Below are positions 48,040 to 59,129 of a DNA stretch of 64,000 bases, in pieces. The translations under genes were made by a program, and so were the position numbers. Origin of the DNA: Apiospora phragmitis (Eukaryota > Ascomycota > Sordariomycetes > Amphisphaeriales > Apiosporaceae). The stretch lies in the NCBI GenBank assembly GCA_038363925.1, contig JAQQWL010000009.1:1922001-1986000 (forward strand), in the 5' to 3' direction. The notes beneath the pieces are model-generated. The model saw only the letters and a program-made list of their open reading frames with translations, was not told where the DNA came from and did not search any database. The first letter of the stretch is position 1; each line of letters begins with the position of its first letter.

Positions 48040-49252
48040 AGACAAACATATGTATATATAGTTCTATTGAGATTAATACGCGTGCATCGCAAGATCCATG
48101 CTATAGGTGAAACCAAACTTCGAGCTGTGGCCAAGTCTAAGATATTCCAGACATATGAACCCCTTTACGAATTTGCATTCTCCTGGCATTACCATGCGTG
48201 CTGTCTTGGAGGTATTAGGATACAGAATAGACACTTGCCAGATGAAATCTGCAAGATATCTTTCCTCCTTAGGTACATACCCGTGAAGCCCAGAAGGGGC
48301 CAGGCCAAAAGCAACCCCTATTCCTCCGCCCACACCGCACCATGTGTCACGACGACTTCAATCTCGACTTCTCTCCTTACAAGCTTAATTACTGCCTCGG
48401 TGAAGTTTTATAATGTCGTCTTAAATAGTCCTCGCCGCACCTGTGTCCATATGCACACTACGCATACCTCCACGGTTGTCAAGATACTCAGCGAACTCCA
48501 TCTCGCCAGCTAGAATCCGAGGGTCATGACAACAGTCGGGAGCTTCCACACCCATCTCTTTTCTCCTTCTCTCGTATATACAGCCACAAGAAAGAAACTT
48601 CAAGATGGTAGCTTTGCGCTATCGAGCGCCGGCGCATTTCTCATCGCGTACCTCCCATGATAATCGCCTACATTCTCACCTCCCCACCAGCAACATATGC
48701 ATGTCCCGGAACGGGAGTAAGCTCTAGCGCCCGATCCCTCGGCAGCTCGTAGTTTATGGACTGCTCAGCCGGATACCGCGGGCCCGCGTCATTCTCAAGG
48801 ATCTCGAGTATGCCGCAGCCCACAACGAGGGTGGCGGCCGCGAGGTCATCCGGTGTGGCGGCATGGTCCCAATTGACGTGAACGAGCCAGTACCCAGTCA
48901 ATTAAGTACCGAGAGCCAAGTGTTTGATCTCATCCTCGAGACGACATAATGCGCCAATGGAATTGTTTTGGTCTTTCTATACTGCAAGTTTCGGTAACTC
49001 ATGCCTCGACTATACTCGTTTAGCAGCTATATGAACGCCGTATGGGTTGCGGCCTTTTCCTACTTAAGTAGTCCTCCCATAAGGGGTATATTGATCTTCG
49101 CCCTTTCACATATGCATGTCGTACAGAAGGCCAATTAATCCACTGATCCTGTTAAATTTAGGAACGATGACGGGTTTGTCTCACCTCAGAGATTCAGGTT
49201 CCCGGTAAGATCCTGCTTATCGATGTGATAGCCTAGTCCTACAAACAAGAAT
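47802..49252. other. 1.4-kb intergenic region, no confident gene
   Basis: It contains a CA microsatellite. A 77-codon minus-strand frame (48668-48901) has protein-like composition (VHVNWDHAATPDDLAAATLV) but no family I recognise and no evident splice partners, so I do not call it. Confidence 0.4.
48013..48040. repeat. (CA)n microsatellite
   Basis: About 12 to 14 CA units in intergenic sequence. Confidence 0.85.
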
Positions 49253-51305
49253 ATGGAGCCCTCATCCGACGAGAAGATCAACGTGGATCATCAAGATCTT
49301 TCGGCAGAGCAAGCCCCACCCCTGGTAGGCGAGGAGAGGCTGCGAAGGGAAAAGGCTTTAGTCAGGAAGCTGGACTGCTTCATCGCGCCGGTCATGATGA
49401 TATTGATGCTCATCAGTTACCTCGACCGCGGTAACATCGGGTTTGGAGCTACCCAAGGAATGCCGGATGAGCTTGGTCTCAAAGGCTCCGACCTGAACGT
49501 ATATACGCCCTTGAGCTTTTCCACTTCCCGTCTCACTAATCCTTGACGTTCTCATGGGCTACAGGTGGCCGTCTCTATCTTTTATGTATTCTACATCCTT
49601 GCAGAATTCCCGACCTCTATCTTCGTCAAGCGCCTCCAGTTCAATCGGGTCATCCCTCTGATCACCTTCTGCTGGGAATCGTCTGCCTCTGTAAGCGAGT
49701 CTCGGAGATTATTCCTTCCTATTCCGGTCGTTATTCCTCGTTATCCCAGTGTCTCAAGGGGGATGTATTCACCGTTTATTCGAGGAGTTGAGGTTATTCC
49801 CTCCTAAGATATCCCGTTTATTCCAAAAAGAGTAATACTTACGCCGAGAGTCGATAGGTACGGGGTTCGTCGAATCCTTTGGACCACTGATAGTGACGCG
49901 TGTCCTGCTGGGTTTCTTCGAAGGGTGTCAGTTCCCTGCTATGACGCTGTTGTTGTGCAACTGGTATAAGCGTGAAGAGCTGGCGGTCCGCGTCGCCTAT
50001 CTTTTCAGTGCGTATGAAATCCATGTGGTCCTCTTCGATTGAGATTCCCGTGTAGGCGCTGATTGCCGTCTAGTCGCATCCGCACTGTCGGGTGCCTTCG
50101 GCGGCCTTTTGGCGTGGGCTATGCTAGATATGAATGGCGTACGAGGGCTTTCCGGTTGGCGCTGGTAGGTTATCCGAATCTTAATCCCATCCCCCCAGGT
50201 TGTCGTTATCGTTATGTTCTATTTTCTGACCAGCGAACATGCTGCACCGCAGGCTGTACATCATAGAAGGCATCATAACAGTTGTATGGGCCTTTCTATG
50301 CGTCTTCTTGGTCCCGAAGGACTATGAGACAGCTTATTTCCTGAGCTAGGAAGAGAAGGATCTAATGAGAATAAGAGCAGAGGAAACGAATATATACAGT
50401 GGGGGCTCTGGTCATTACAGCAGAAACGATATCAGCGAGGCTGCCAGAGACGTCAAGAGCTGGCTCCAAGGCTTTACCCAGATCGCCGTTGTGACTATTC
50501 TCTATGGTAAGTCTTCGCAATTATGTGCTTTCATCGTGTACGAGGGTCGGTATCTTACTTGAGCATGCAGGCTTTGGTGCCTTTCTCCCCATCATCATCA
50601 AAGACGGGTTTCACTACTCGACGGTGCAGGCCCAATACCTGGTGATCCCTGTCAACCTCTGGGGGGGCCCTCGTGTACGCAATAGGCGCGTACTTGTCAG
50701 ACCGATACACGGTTCGGTTTCTCCCACTCATCGTCTGCGCCCCATTCGGAATAGTCGGTTATGCGATCCTTATTTGTGACGTCTCGGCCGCTGTTCGGTA
50801 CTTTGCGACTTACCTCATCGCCACGGCCTGTTACATATGCACCGGCGGAAACATGTAAGATAACGCCAATTGTGGGCGACTCATCGCTATCACTGTCCCA
50901 GCTGCTCCTCTTGTTTAACCGATATATGTGTATTGTAGTGCATGGCTCTCCGGCGATTGCGCCCCTGAGGGAAAACGAGCAGCTAGCTTAGGTAGCGAAC
51001 CCCCGTGTTACGCATCGAGCGTCGAACATAGGTTGACTTGACTTCCCAGGTATCTTGCTCACTCTGACCAATACAGGAGGTGTCGTGTCAGGTCAGATCT
51101 ACTATTCGGGCGCGGCACCCGCTTATACAATGGGGCATGCCTAGTCCCTAGGCTGTCTTGGCTTCGCATGGTGCATGTGGTGGATTATCCGATGTATCTA
51201 CATCAGACGGCAGGGCCGCAAGGAGCAGTTGTTGGACGACGGGTACCGCTCGCAGTCCGATGCATATTATACCGACCGAGAACCCGACTTCAAGTACCAG
51301 ATCTA
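49253..51305 (+). pseudogene. Decayed MFS anion:cation symporter (allantoate/vitamin permease type)
   Basis: A recognisable ACS-family transporter that cannot be read through. Conserved pieces appear in order: VRKLDCFIAPVMMILMLISY and LDRGNIGFG (TM1); VAVSIFYVFYILAEFPTSIF (TM2); VTRVLLGFFEGCQFPAMTLL; ALSGAFGGLLAWAMLDMNGV; LYIIEGIITVVWAFLCVFLV; FTQIAVVTILYGFGAFLPII; DREPDFKYQI (C-terminus). Two in-frame stops replace conserved codons: TAG at 50347-50349 before EEKDLMR (probably CAG originally) and TAG at 51142-51144 between GHA and SLG (TGG in relatives). Both are C-to-T type changes. A G is missing at about 49674 and one is extra in the G run near 50662. The segment that relatives carry between TGGN and the next TM (around APDGKRAA) is not found. 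Spliced remnants of introns are still visible. It lies beside a Zn2Cys6 gene that may have been its regulator. Confidence 0.85.
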
Positions 51306-51858
51306 ACTCCATGCCAGTCAGAGACACAATGGGGAAAGGGTTGCTCGTTGATAGTCTCTTTACAGGCTACATCAACTGTACTCTGCCTGAAGGATGACAG
51401 AGCGCATTCAGGAGTCGAACAATGGAAAACGAAGATGTTGTGATCTCCGCGCCAGAGCAGGAGGTGGATGCCCTCGGTGTCGAGCTTCTAATAGAACCGG
51501 GGCACTTGCCCGATCCAGGATGCCAGGTAGCTCTCCTTGGCGATCTTTTACAGGCCGACAATGGCTGCCGTGAGGTCACGATGATGTGTCTAGCTTTCTG
51601 GGCGATACGAAACGACGAAACCTATCCGCAGCCCTTCCAAAGGAGGCCTGCGCCAAGATCCACCCAGTAACATCAGCGTGCAGTGGCGGTGTTGAGTGCT
51701 TGCTAAAGTGAATGTGTCTGTATGCTAGTGGTTGACTTGTAATGCCTTCACTAAACTTGAGATCCCCGTGAGTAAACTGGTAAGCCTTGTTCAACAGATT
51801 ATTCCATTGGTCTAAAGAATACAGACTTCCGACTCGAACATCCGACTTGGTTAGCGAC
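51306..51858. other. Convergent 3' region, no gene seen
   Basis: Sequence between the end of the transporter remnant (plus) and the Zn2Cys6 gene (minus). No motif-bearing frame. Confidence 0.4.
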
Positions 51859-53660
51859 TTAATGAGCCAGAGACCCTGCGAGAAAAGCAGATCTTAAACA
51901 ACAGTCCCCCATACAAAGCTTCTTGGGTAGGCCATGCCGTATTGGCAGCTGCTGCGTCATTCCCATAGACATTGGCGGCGACGATGCCGGCGACGGCGTC
52001 GACCACGAAGAACCCCCACTATCGGAGCGCGCCGTCTTCATCGCCTCCAGGATCAGGCTCGACTCAGAGCCTGGCGAGGACACGGCGCTCTCCCCGTCCT
52101 CGGTGGTGACCTCACTCGACCAGTCGTTGACGACATCGTCGGACGCATCACGAGTGACGAGCCCGAGGCCTAGGCTTCTCTCGTGTTGCGACAGTTGCTG
52201 GTAGACGACGGCCGCTCGCCGATGTAGCGCCCGATCGCGGCACTTCTGCAGCACGCAGTGAATAATAGGAGGTAGGCTGCAATCGTACATGGGCCAGCCG
52301 TCGAAGCTGGGCGGAAGTACATCAAAGATGGACTCAGTAACTTCGATGATCTTCTCGTAGTGTCCCGTGAAGTGATCCCACGACTGATCCGTCTCGTCCA
52401 GAAAACAGGACACGTATACTTCGGCGATGTGAATGGCGCACAGAAGTACCTTCACCGTCAGCTGGAACTGGACATCCAATTTCTGTTCTTGCATGGCCAT
52501 CATCGATTCTTTCCATTTCTCAAGCCGTTCCAGGAATATCCTCTGGCCTTCACGGTACTCGTCCAGGTTGGAAGTTTGATTTGACAAAGCTGCACGGCCG
52601 CGGATCGTATATAGGGTAAGACGTGTAATCATGCGATCCCATATTCGTTTGATGTGTAATCGTGAGGCCCCCTCCTCAGGCACCTCAGTATCGTGTGGGT
52701 CGACATGTATTTGCAGCGCGACCTGATATAAGGTAGGATGCACCTCACAGCCGGAAAGACTTGTCGAGAACATTCGCGGCAGGACCATCTCCGCTTCCTG
52801 TACCCCTTCATCATCTATCTCAGCAGCGACCTGCGACTCGCCAGTTCCATTTGCTTGGAACGTGATGAGACTCCCACGGAGCATAGCAATGACGTTCCCT
52901 GTCAGTTGCTGTACAGCATCCGAGTTGCCCTGCATTTGTTCGAATAGCAAAAACAACAAGGTGGCGATGATGACAGTGCGCGGTGGTATCGAACCGCCTT
53001 CCAACTCCACTCGATTGCGAAATGTCGAGAGAGCTTGGGTATAATTCTGGATAGCTTCACGGTAATGTGCGCTTCGTATCAGCTCCGATGACAAGGTGCG
53101 CCGTGGCGCCTGTCTCGTGCTCGTGCGTGCCGCATGTTCCAAGCCCGCTTGTGCAAGTGCGCCGATGGCGATGACGCCGTGCCGGACCGTCTTGTCCCTC
53201 ACGCTCTCCCTTAGTACGGACCGGTACCATAATTCCGGATACGCCAGCTTTTTCGCAACCCTATTTTGGTAGAGTCCGAAGTAGAGCCCCTCTCGTGAGT
53301 TCAGGCCGTAGCATCTGGGTTGGTAAATAAGAGCGCCAGTTTCGCGAGCTGGTGATGATCTGCAGGAGTCCGGTGATGACTCTTTGGGCGAATTGACTTC
53401 CGCGCCTGCTGTGTATGCGCATTTGTGATTGAGCTTCTCGCAGCGGACGCATTTGGGCTTTTGCTCATCGCATTTAACCCGCCTCTAAGGCCAGAATCAG
53501 CAACGCATTCCCGTAAGCTTATCAAATATTATGCTGCAGGTTGTCCTGCTGCTTTGCGCACGAGGTCATCACGATAGGGACCGACCTTCTTACAGGTATC
53601 ACAGCCCGTTCGGACTTTGGGCTTGCTTGCGCGTTTCCGAGGTACGAGCGGCGCGGTCAT
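51859..53660 (-). CDS. Zn2Cys6 transcription factor, intron inside the zinc cluster
   Basis: 566 aa in two exons, 53660-53586 and 53484-51859, with intact frame. The zinc cluster is split by the intron after GCDTCKK; exon 2 resumes RRVKCDEQKPKCVRCEKLNH and KCAY, giving the six cysteines with standard spacing. The donor is GTCGGT, weaker than usual in this window, and the acceptor is TTAG; phase 0 and the exact cluster spacing support the join. The N-terminus before the cluster is basic (PLVPRKRASKPKVRT). The remaining part is the helical fungal regulatory domain (YFGLYQNRVAKKLAYPELWY; AIGALAQAGLEHAA; RTVIIATLLFLLFEQMQGNS). The acidic Ser-rich C-terminal region (SSEVTTEDGESAVSSPGSES) may activate transcription. 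Nuclear regulator; target unknown. The adjoining transporter remnant may be its former target. Confidence 0.88.
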
Positions 53661-55809
53661 GTTGAGAATCTGTATTACGTGCTAACGGCTCTGTTGAGTG
53701 GTCACGATGCACAGCGAGTATGTCTTGGTCGCGTATCCGACGGTTTGGGTCAATCAATCAGGTTCGATGTATCAACCCAATGAGATCAGAGTGATGTGTG
53801 ACTTGGGGAAGAAGAACAAAATCACAATGGAAATTGGAGAGGGTGGCAAAGGTGGATAGTTCAGCCTCAAAGACGTTGTTAGGCACACTGCTCCTAATAA
53901 GCAGTAGCCTAACCGGTGCTGCGGCTCCTTTTCTCCACGCGTCAGATCGGCAGACCACCCTTTATTAGCTGTATGCAATGGAGTTTTCGGGGATGCTACC
54001 TTGGCTGCCGGGGAGTGTGAGAGAATACTGGCGAGAGCATGGGACTGGGAGAGACGAGTGATCGTGATGCGGGATGGATATGTATAGCAGCTCCACCTGA
54101 ATGAAGGAATGAATGAATGTTGTGGCATGGGTCTAGACCGACCCTTGAGCAACAATATTGGGATAGGCCTTGGCACCTTGATCAATTATACCTGTCAGAA
54201 GAACATGAGCGTTGTCAGCCAATCCTGACGGCTGAAGGCGCCCAACAAGAGAGCAAGTGCTTACCCTCCAATGCAGCCATTAGTCCCGATTCTGCCCTGT
54301 TGCATCGCGCATCTCCGAAGAGTGGTATTGGGATCAAACATCTGACAGACACCAACAAGTCCTGTTTGACCGCCCGCATGGAGCGGACTTCTTGTTCAAA
54401 TGACGTGGTGTTCGACAGGGCTATATTATACGTGCTTCTATATTGCCTTCAGGGTTCTTTACCGACTTTTGACATAAGTCCGAGGAGATGATGATGTGGT
54501 AGGCTTGAAGCAACTGATACTTACTTATGCATACCTTGGTGCTTGGCGTGGTGCAAAATGAACCATCCAGCTTGAACGCCACGAGTTGAAGGCTTGCCGT
54601 GGTCCTCGAAGTAGTCGTCGGCGACCTGTCACTTTATCTCAAACGCCACGTTCAAGCAGCGGGAGGGACCCTGAAGATCTGGGTTTCCACATACGACGAC
54701 ACATCTCGTTTCCGTGCGTAACACGACCAGACTCCGAGGCAGGTAACAGAACGGACCAAGATAACAACTGACAAAACCATTTATACTCCTATATCAACGA
54801 ACGGGCAAAAGGGAAAGCTACGCGCTTGCTGCTCCGTGTCGTGGAAGCCTTTTCCACGCACGGAACCATCCAGTGGCTGCTCCTGGCATGGATGTTAGAC
54901 ATGCCGCAGTCGAATCCTGATATCGATATGAAAAGCATCGCCGTCAACCAATACCACCTGCCGCCAAGACCCCAAGCACTGCCTCTGACTCTGGAAGCAG
55001 AACGCACAATTACGGGGCTTAGTAACGCGGGTGCAGTGCAGTAGTACCATGCAGCTGCCAGCCAGCATGGAATCTGTCACATATAGGAAAGGAAGCACGG
55101 TGAAGCTGTTGTAAGCCTCTCATCTCCGCAATCGCGCCTGGATGAAATCTGTAGATCCAATACTCAGCAAATAAAGGTTTGGTACCATCGGGCAGCTCAT
55201 ATCCCTGCGGCCCCTGGAAAACCTTAATTGAACTCCCAAGTGTTTCCCCCTGTGATGTTCGTTTGGCGGACTCTCCCTATACTTGGCGCCTGACGTGGGC
55301 GGGCTTGCATTGTGCCTCGTGTATCACAACCGCGGGACTGAAGCAGCGGGTCCCGCCCTTTCGGCGTCTGCTTAGCTACTTAATCACTCGGGGGGCAGGA
55401 AAGTGCGAGCTCATAGCATTGCCTAACGTAGATACGCACGGGAGCAACATTACCCGATGTGCCCAGTTTCACGGATTCTTGCTGGAAGTACCATGGTAAC
55501 GTGCTTTTAGATGACGGGCGTGAAGCTGAACCTCGCGCTATAGATGCGGTAGATAGACGACACTATGTCGGGCAATGCCCCCTTTCCACCTGGACCCGGC
55601 TCAGCATTCTCTGTGCGTCGGCACGTTAACGCCACTTCCATGTCAGCGGCGACTTTCCTATGGCCGATCCCGATCATGCTGAGCAATGCAGGGCCAGATC
55701 TCAGCATTCTCAGCATACCAGTCCATGTTCTCCGTATACTGTTGCCTTACTTCACATGGCATCGGTCTCATCGAGAATCCAAGCAGTCGCGGTTTGGATG
55801 GACTTCATA
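53661..55809. other. 2.1-kb intergenic region, no confident gene
   Basis: Promoter of the Zn2Cys6 gene at the left and 3' flank of the MFS gene at the right. Frames at 53772-54185 (minus), 54117-54491 (plus) and 55179-55499 (plus) are open but without motifs or splice partners. Confidence 0.4.
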
Positions 55810-57734
55810 TTAGCGCGCGCCCAGTTTGCCGGTCCACGGCAGGACTCCGTCGTGGATGACCAGGATAATCCAACCACAAGCCAAGATCACAAATCCAGCT
55901 GATATTGTGCTGAAAGCCCCAATTCCTATACTGTCCACTGCCGGGAGTACGACTGCCGTACCGATGGCACCGAAGATGTACCGGACTAGATAGTTGCCAG
56001 CCAAGACCTCAGCGGATCGTGATGGTATAACATCTGCAAAAGTGGTCAGTAAAAGGGGCATGTACCAAATTTGGGTTGCGTTCTCTATTAGTGCGCCAGT
56101 GTCTATGGGTAGTTCAAACAGGGCAGATGGAAGGGGTAACTGAATGAGGCTTACCCAGGCAGTAGGTATTCAGTGAAGGAAAGATCATGAGCTGAGAAAA
56201 GCCCTGAACAAACATGGAGATGACAATGACCGGGATCCCACCGCGGTTGTACTCGAGGCACCAGCCGTAGATGAGCAAGGAGCCGGGGATCCCCAGACCC
56301 ATCCAAGGCACCGCGCTGCGGAGACGATCTTCGGGTTTCCGTTGTCCGTCGCGTTTCCGAATCCACTTCTTAACGACGTGATCCGACCAGCGACCGCCGA
56401 AAAATGTGCCCGCCAGGTACCCACACCCAGGGGCTAGGTAGAAGAGCCCGGACTCGAGGGGCGTCGTGAGACCAAGGCGAGGGTTGATGACATAAACCTA
56501 CAGCGTCGTCAGCGGCTAAGGCCCCTTGGGGACAACTTGCATGCCCATCGATGTATCAACTAAGATGAAGCCAGTCATAAAGAAAGAAAATGCTCACAAT
56601 TGGTGCTAGGAAAGAGTACATGTTAAAAACCAGAGACGAAGAAGCCATCGACACGCAGACAAGTTTCAGACTCTTGAACAGGATAAGTAGGCGAAGAGGG
56701 TTGATGGCACTCAGCACGGCACGCAATCTTTTCTCCTTTGGGACGGACGGCCACCGTCTGTGGTGGATAGTCTCTTGGATGAAGACAACAGCCAATAACG
56801 ATGCCAATCCGGCCATGGCTGTGTGCAGCCAATAGATTGCGCGCCAGTTGGTGTAAGTGACGATGGTACCTCCAAGTAAGGGGCCTTTAGGTATTGTAAG
56901 TTACTGGACTTTATACCGTGGGCGAGTACAAGCCGGAAACATACCTAAAGCAGGACCAATGAGTGTTCCACCTAAAGATAGAATAATGAGTACTCCAGAT
57001 AGCCAGTCAAAGTGATGCTCATATGACTCACTCATGAACCAACCAAGAGCTGTTCCTCTCTCCGTCTGCATTCGTTTGATTTATCAGTCTTCCATATCCT
57101 TTGGCTAGGTTGCAAAGACAGAGCATCTTTCCGACTAATTCCCAATGTTTGTCCTTTGAAAATTGCCACTTACAGGTTTATACAGATCGCCGATACACCC
57201 TGAGCCCATGACCAGGAGTCCAGTGCCCCCGAACCCGCTCAGCATCCGGAAGGCGAAGAATGCCGCCAAGTTGGGCGCAAGCGCCGTGCCCAACGAGAAG
57301 ATGAAGAACGAAATGACACTGCTAAACAGCACGACTTGTCGCCCACATAATGTGCTAATGGACCCGCACAAGAGCGCCGACAGTCCCATGGCTGCCGTAT
57401 AAAGCCCATTGGAGATGTTGACAACGCTACCGGATGTCTGGAACGTCTGGGCAATCTGCGGCACCGCCGTCAACGATCCTGTTGACGATATGGGTGAGAG
57501 GATGCCGCAAAAGGCCAAAATGACCACGAAGACGGCTTTGCGTCGGGGGCTATAGCGGTCGTATACCGAGGAGTCGTCCTTCACGAAGGGCGGCACGGAT
57601 GGCACGCTACTATCGGACGGCATGTCCGGATCATCAGCAGCCGGGACCACTTCCGGGGCTTTTTCCGCTTCGGCATCATGACGTGATTGCGGAAGCACAG
57701 GGGCTACGGCGTTTGAAATGGTGTCGTCTGCCAT
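55810..57734 (-). CDS. MFS transporter, DHA1 drug:H+ antiporter type
   Basis: 491 aa in six exons: 57734-57174, 57065-57032, 56971-56945, 56884-56598, 56497-56155, 56033-55810; the sum is exactly 492 codons. A 12-TM plasma-membrane exporter is expected. The N-terminal 70 residues are acidic and cytosolic. TM1 begins at RRKAVFVVILAFCGILSPIS, followed by LTAVPQIAQTFQTS and YTAAMGLSALLCGSISTLCG, which carries the short loop with a conserved Arg after Gly. Motif C-like sequence spans the short exons (TERGTALGWFMS-GTLIGPALG-PLLGG). The second half includes LESGLFYLAPGCGYLAGTFF and DVIPSRSAEVLAGNYLVRYI, typical of fungal DHA1 members. Exons 2 and 3 are only 34 and 27 nt. Substrate unknown. No frame problem anywhere, in contrast with most neighbours. 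Confidence 0.9.
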
Positions 57735-58511
57735 CTCTGGCTGAAATGTGTTGATTGCGGTGCCATAATGAAGAGGGCATTGAAAGCGCTTTCACAGTAC
57801 TAGGTAATTGGGCGACATCGGCTTTGGATCTGTCGGAAGGTCCGAAAAGAGAGAGATGCGTCTGTGGGACGGCATGGGTAAATCGGATTGAGAGGCTATA
57901 AGCGGACCAGGAGGAAAGGCAGAGGGGGAACAGAGATATCGGCTTCACTTCCGGGCCTGACAGTGAATCGCTTATTTCCGTCTTCTGGCCGGCTGGTCGG
58001 AATGCCTCGAGAGACAAGCCAGCTCATACCAGATCGGAACTTGCGTATACATACATACCGAGATGCAGAAGCGAGGCGGTAAATCTGGTGATTATATGGT
58101 TTTATCTATGATGGATGTGTAGGTAGGTACTCGGTCGTTCCTCCGTAAGTAGGGCAAGTATGAGCGATGTGGAGGGCAGGGCGAAGGGGAGGGCGAGGGG
58201 TCACAGTGTAACAACCTGTAATTACCTTAACCTAATTGATCTTACCAGAATTGCTGCACACAAAACCCATCGGCTTACTACTTTTCCAGTTGGGCGAACA
58301 GCAGCCCGACTTTTCTTCCTACAATTAGAAGCCCGAGTCGCCTGAGGTATACTAGTCGATAATAGGCCTCTTGCGCGCGGGGAAGGCTTGTAATCCGTCG
58401 CAACAGGAAATCTTCAACATTCTTTTCGAGGAAATCTCGGCATCATTAGAAGTTGATGAGGACAATTGACCCATCATCACCCCTTCTCCCATAACGATTT
58501 TTAAGACTGGC
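57735..58511. other. Intergenic region, no gene seen
   Basis: Promoter side of the MFS gene. GGTAGGTA-type short repeats lie near 58121-58130. Confidence 0.4.
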
Positions 58512-59129
58512 GTGGAGTGTTGCCATATGAGGGCGATTCACAGTCTGATGGACAGAAGCTGGGATGTCTCCCGCCGGGAAAGATTGCCCTGTGCTCTTGA
58601 AGTGGTTTGCCACTTCAGTCCGCCGAAATTCCTTACTATGATTCTTAATACCGCCAATCGCCATCGTCTAACCGAGATCACAACCATCACTGGCCTGGAT
58701 TTGGTAGAGAGTAGCATAGCCGGCCCTTCATGCGATATCCCGCAGAAGCTCAAGCACTTGCTGACACAAGGACTTGACCCTAGTAATACCACGACGAGCG
58801 ATAACAAGTACCGCTGGATTATCGCTGCGGCGGGTGAGAAGCGCTTTGATATGGTGACCCTGCTGCAAGAATACGGGGCAGACCTCCTTGCGCAGGCTCC
58901 AGACGGAATGGATGTTGCCAAGCCTGCTGCTTTCTACGGGAACCTGGACACGGTCTGGAAGACTGATGTGGCCGCATCCAAATCTCCCGACAGATACGAT
59001 CGGAACTTTCGCAAAGAACTCCTTCCGATTCGGCAAGGGTCTGTCGTGAGAAAGGCAGGATATCGACATATACAGGCCTACTGTATAGTGATGCCTCCAT
59101 ATATATATATACTATGTAGGTATTATTAG
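58512..59129 (+). CDS. Possible ankyrin-repeat protein or fragment
   Basis: A 205-codon open frame. The stretch KRFDMVTLLQEYGADLLAQA followed by PDGMDVAKPAAFYGNLDTVW fits one ankyrin repeat and the start of another (pattern: xLLxxGADxxAxxxDGxxxxxxAAxxGxLxxV). The part before it (LKHLLTQGLDPSNTTTSDNK YR) could be a preceding degenerate repeat. Only these repeats look protein-like; the ends of the frame run into AT-rich sequence, with no further repeats downstream. The true start may be an internal Met (58527 or 58638). Either a small gene or a leftover of a larger ankyrin gene; no partner domain is visible. Confidence 0.4.
   Translation: MECCHMRAIHSLMDRSWDVSRRERLPCALEVVCHFSPPKFLTMILNTANRHRLTEITTITGLDLVESSIAGPSCDIPQKLKHLLTQGLDPSNTTTSDNKYRWIIAAAGEKRFDMVTLLQEYGADLLAQAPDGMDVAKPAAFYGNLDTVWKTDVAASKSPDRYDRNFRKELLPIRQGSVVRKAGYRHIQAYCIVMPPYIYILCRYY

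Noticed and set aside
48668..48901. 77-codon minus-strand frame with protein-like composition
   Set aside because: No family recognised, no neighbouring exons found; could be chance.
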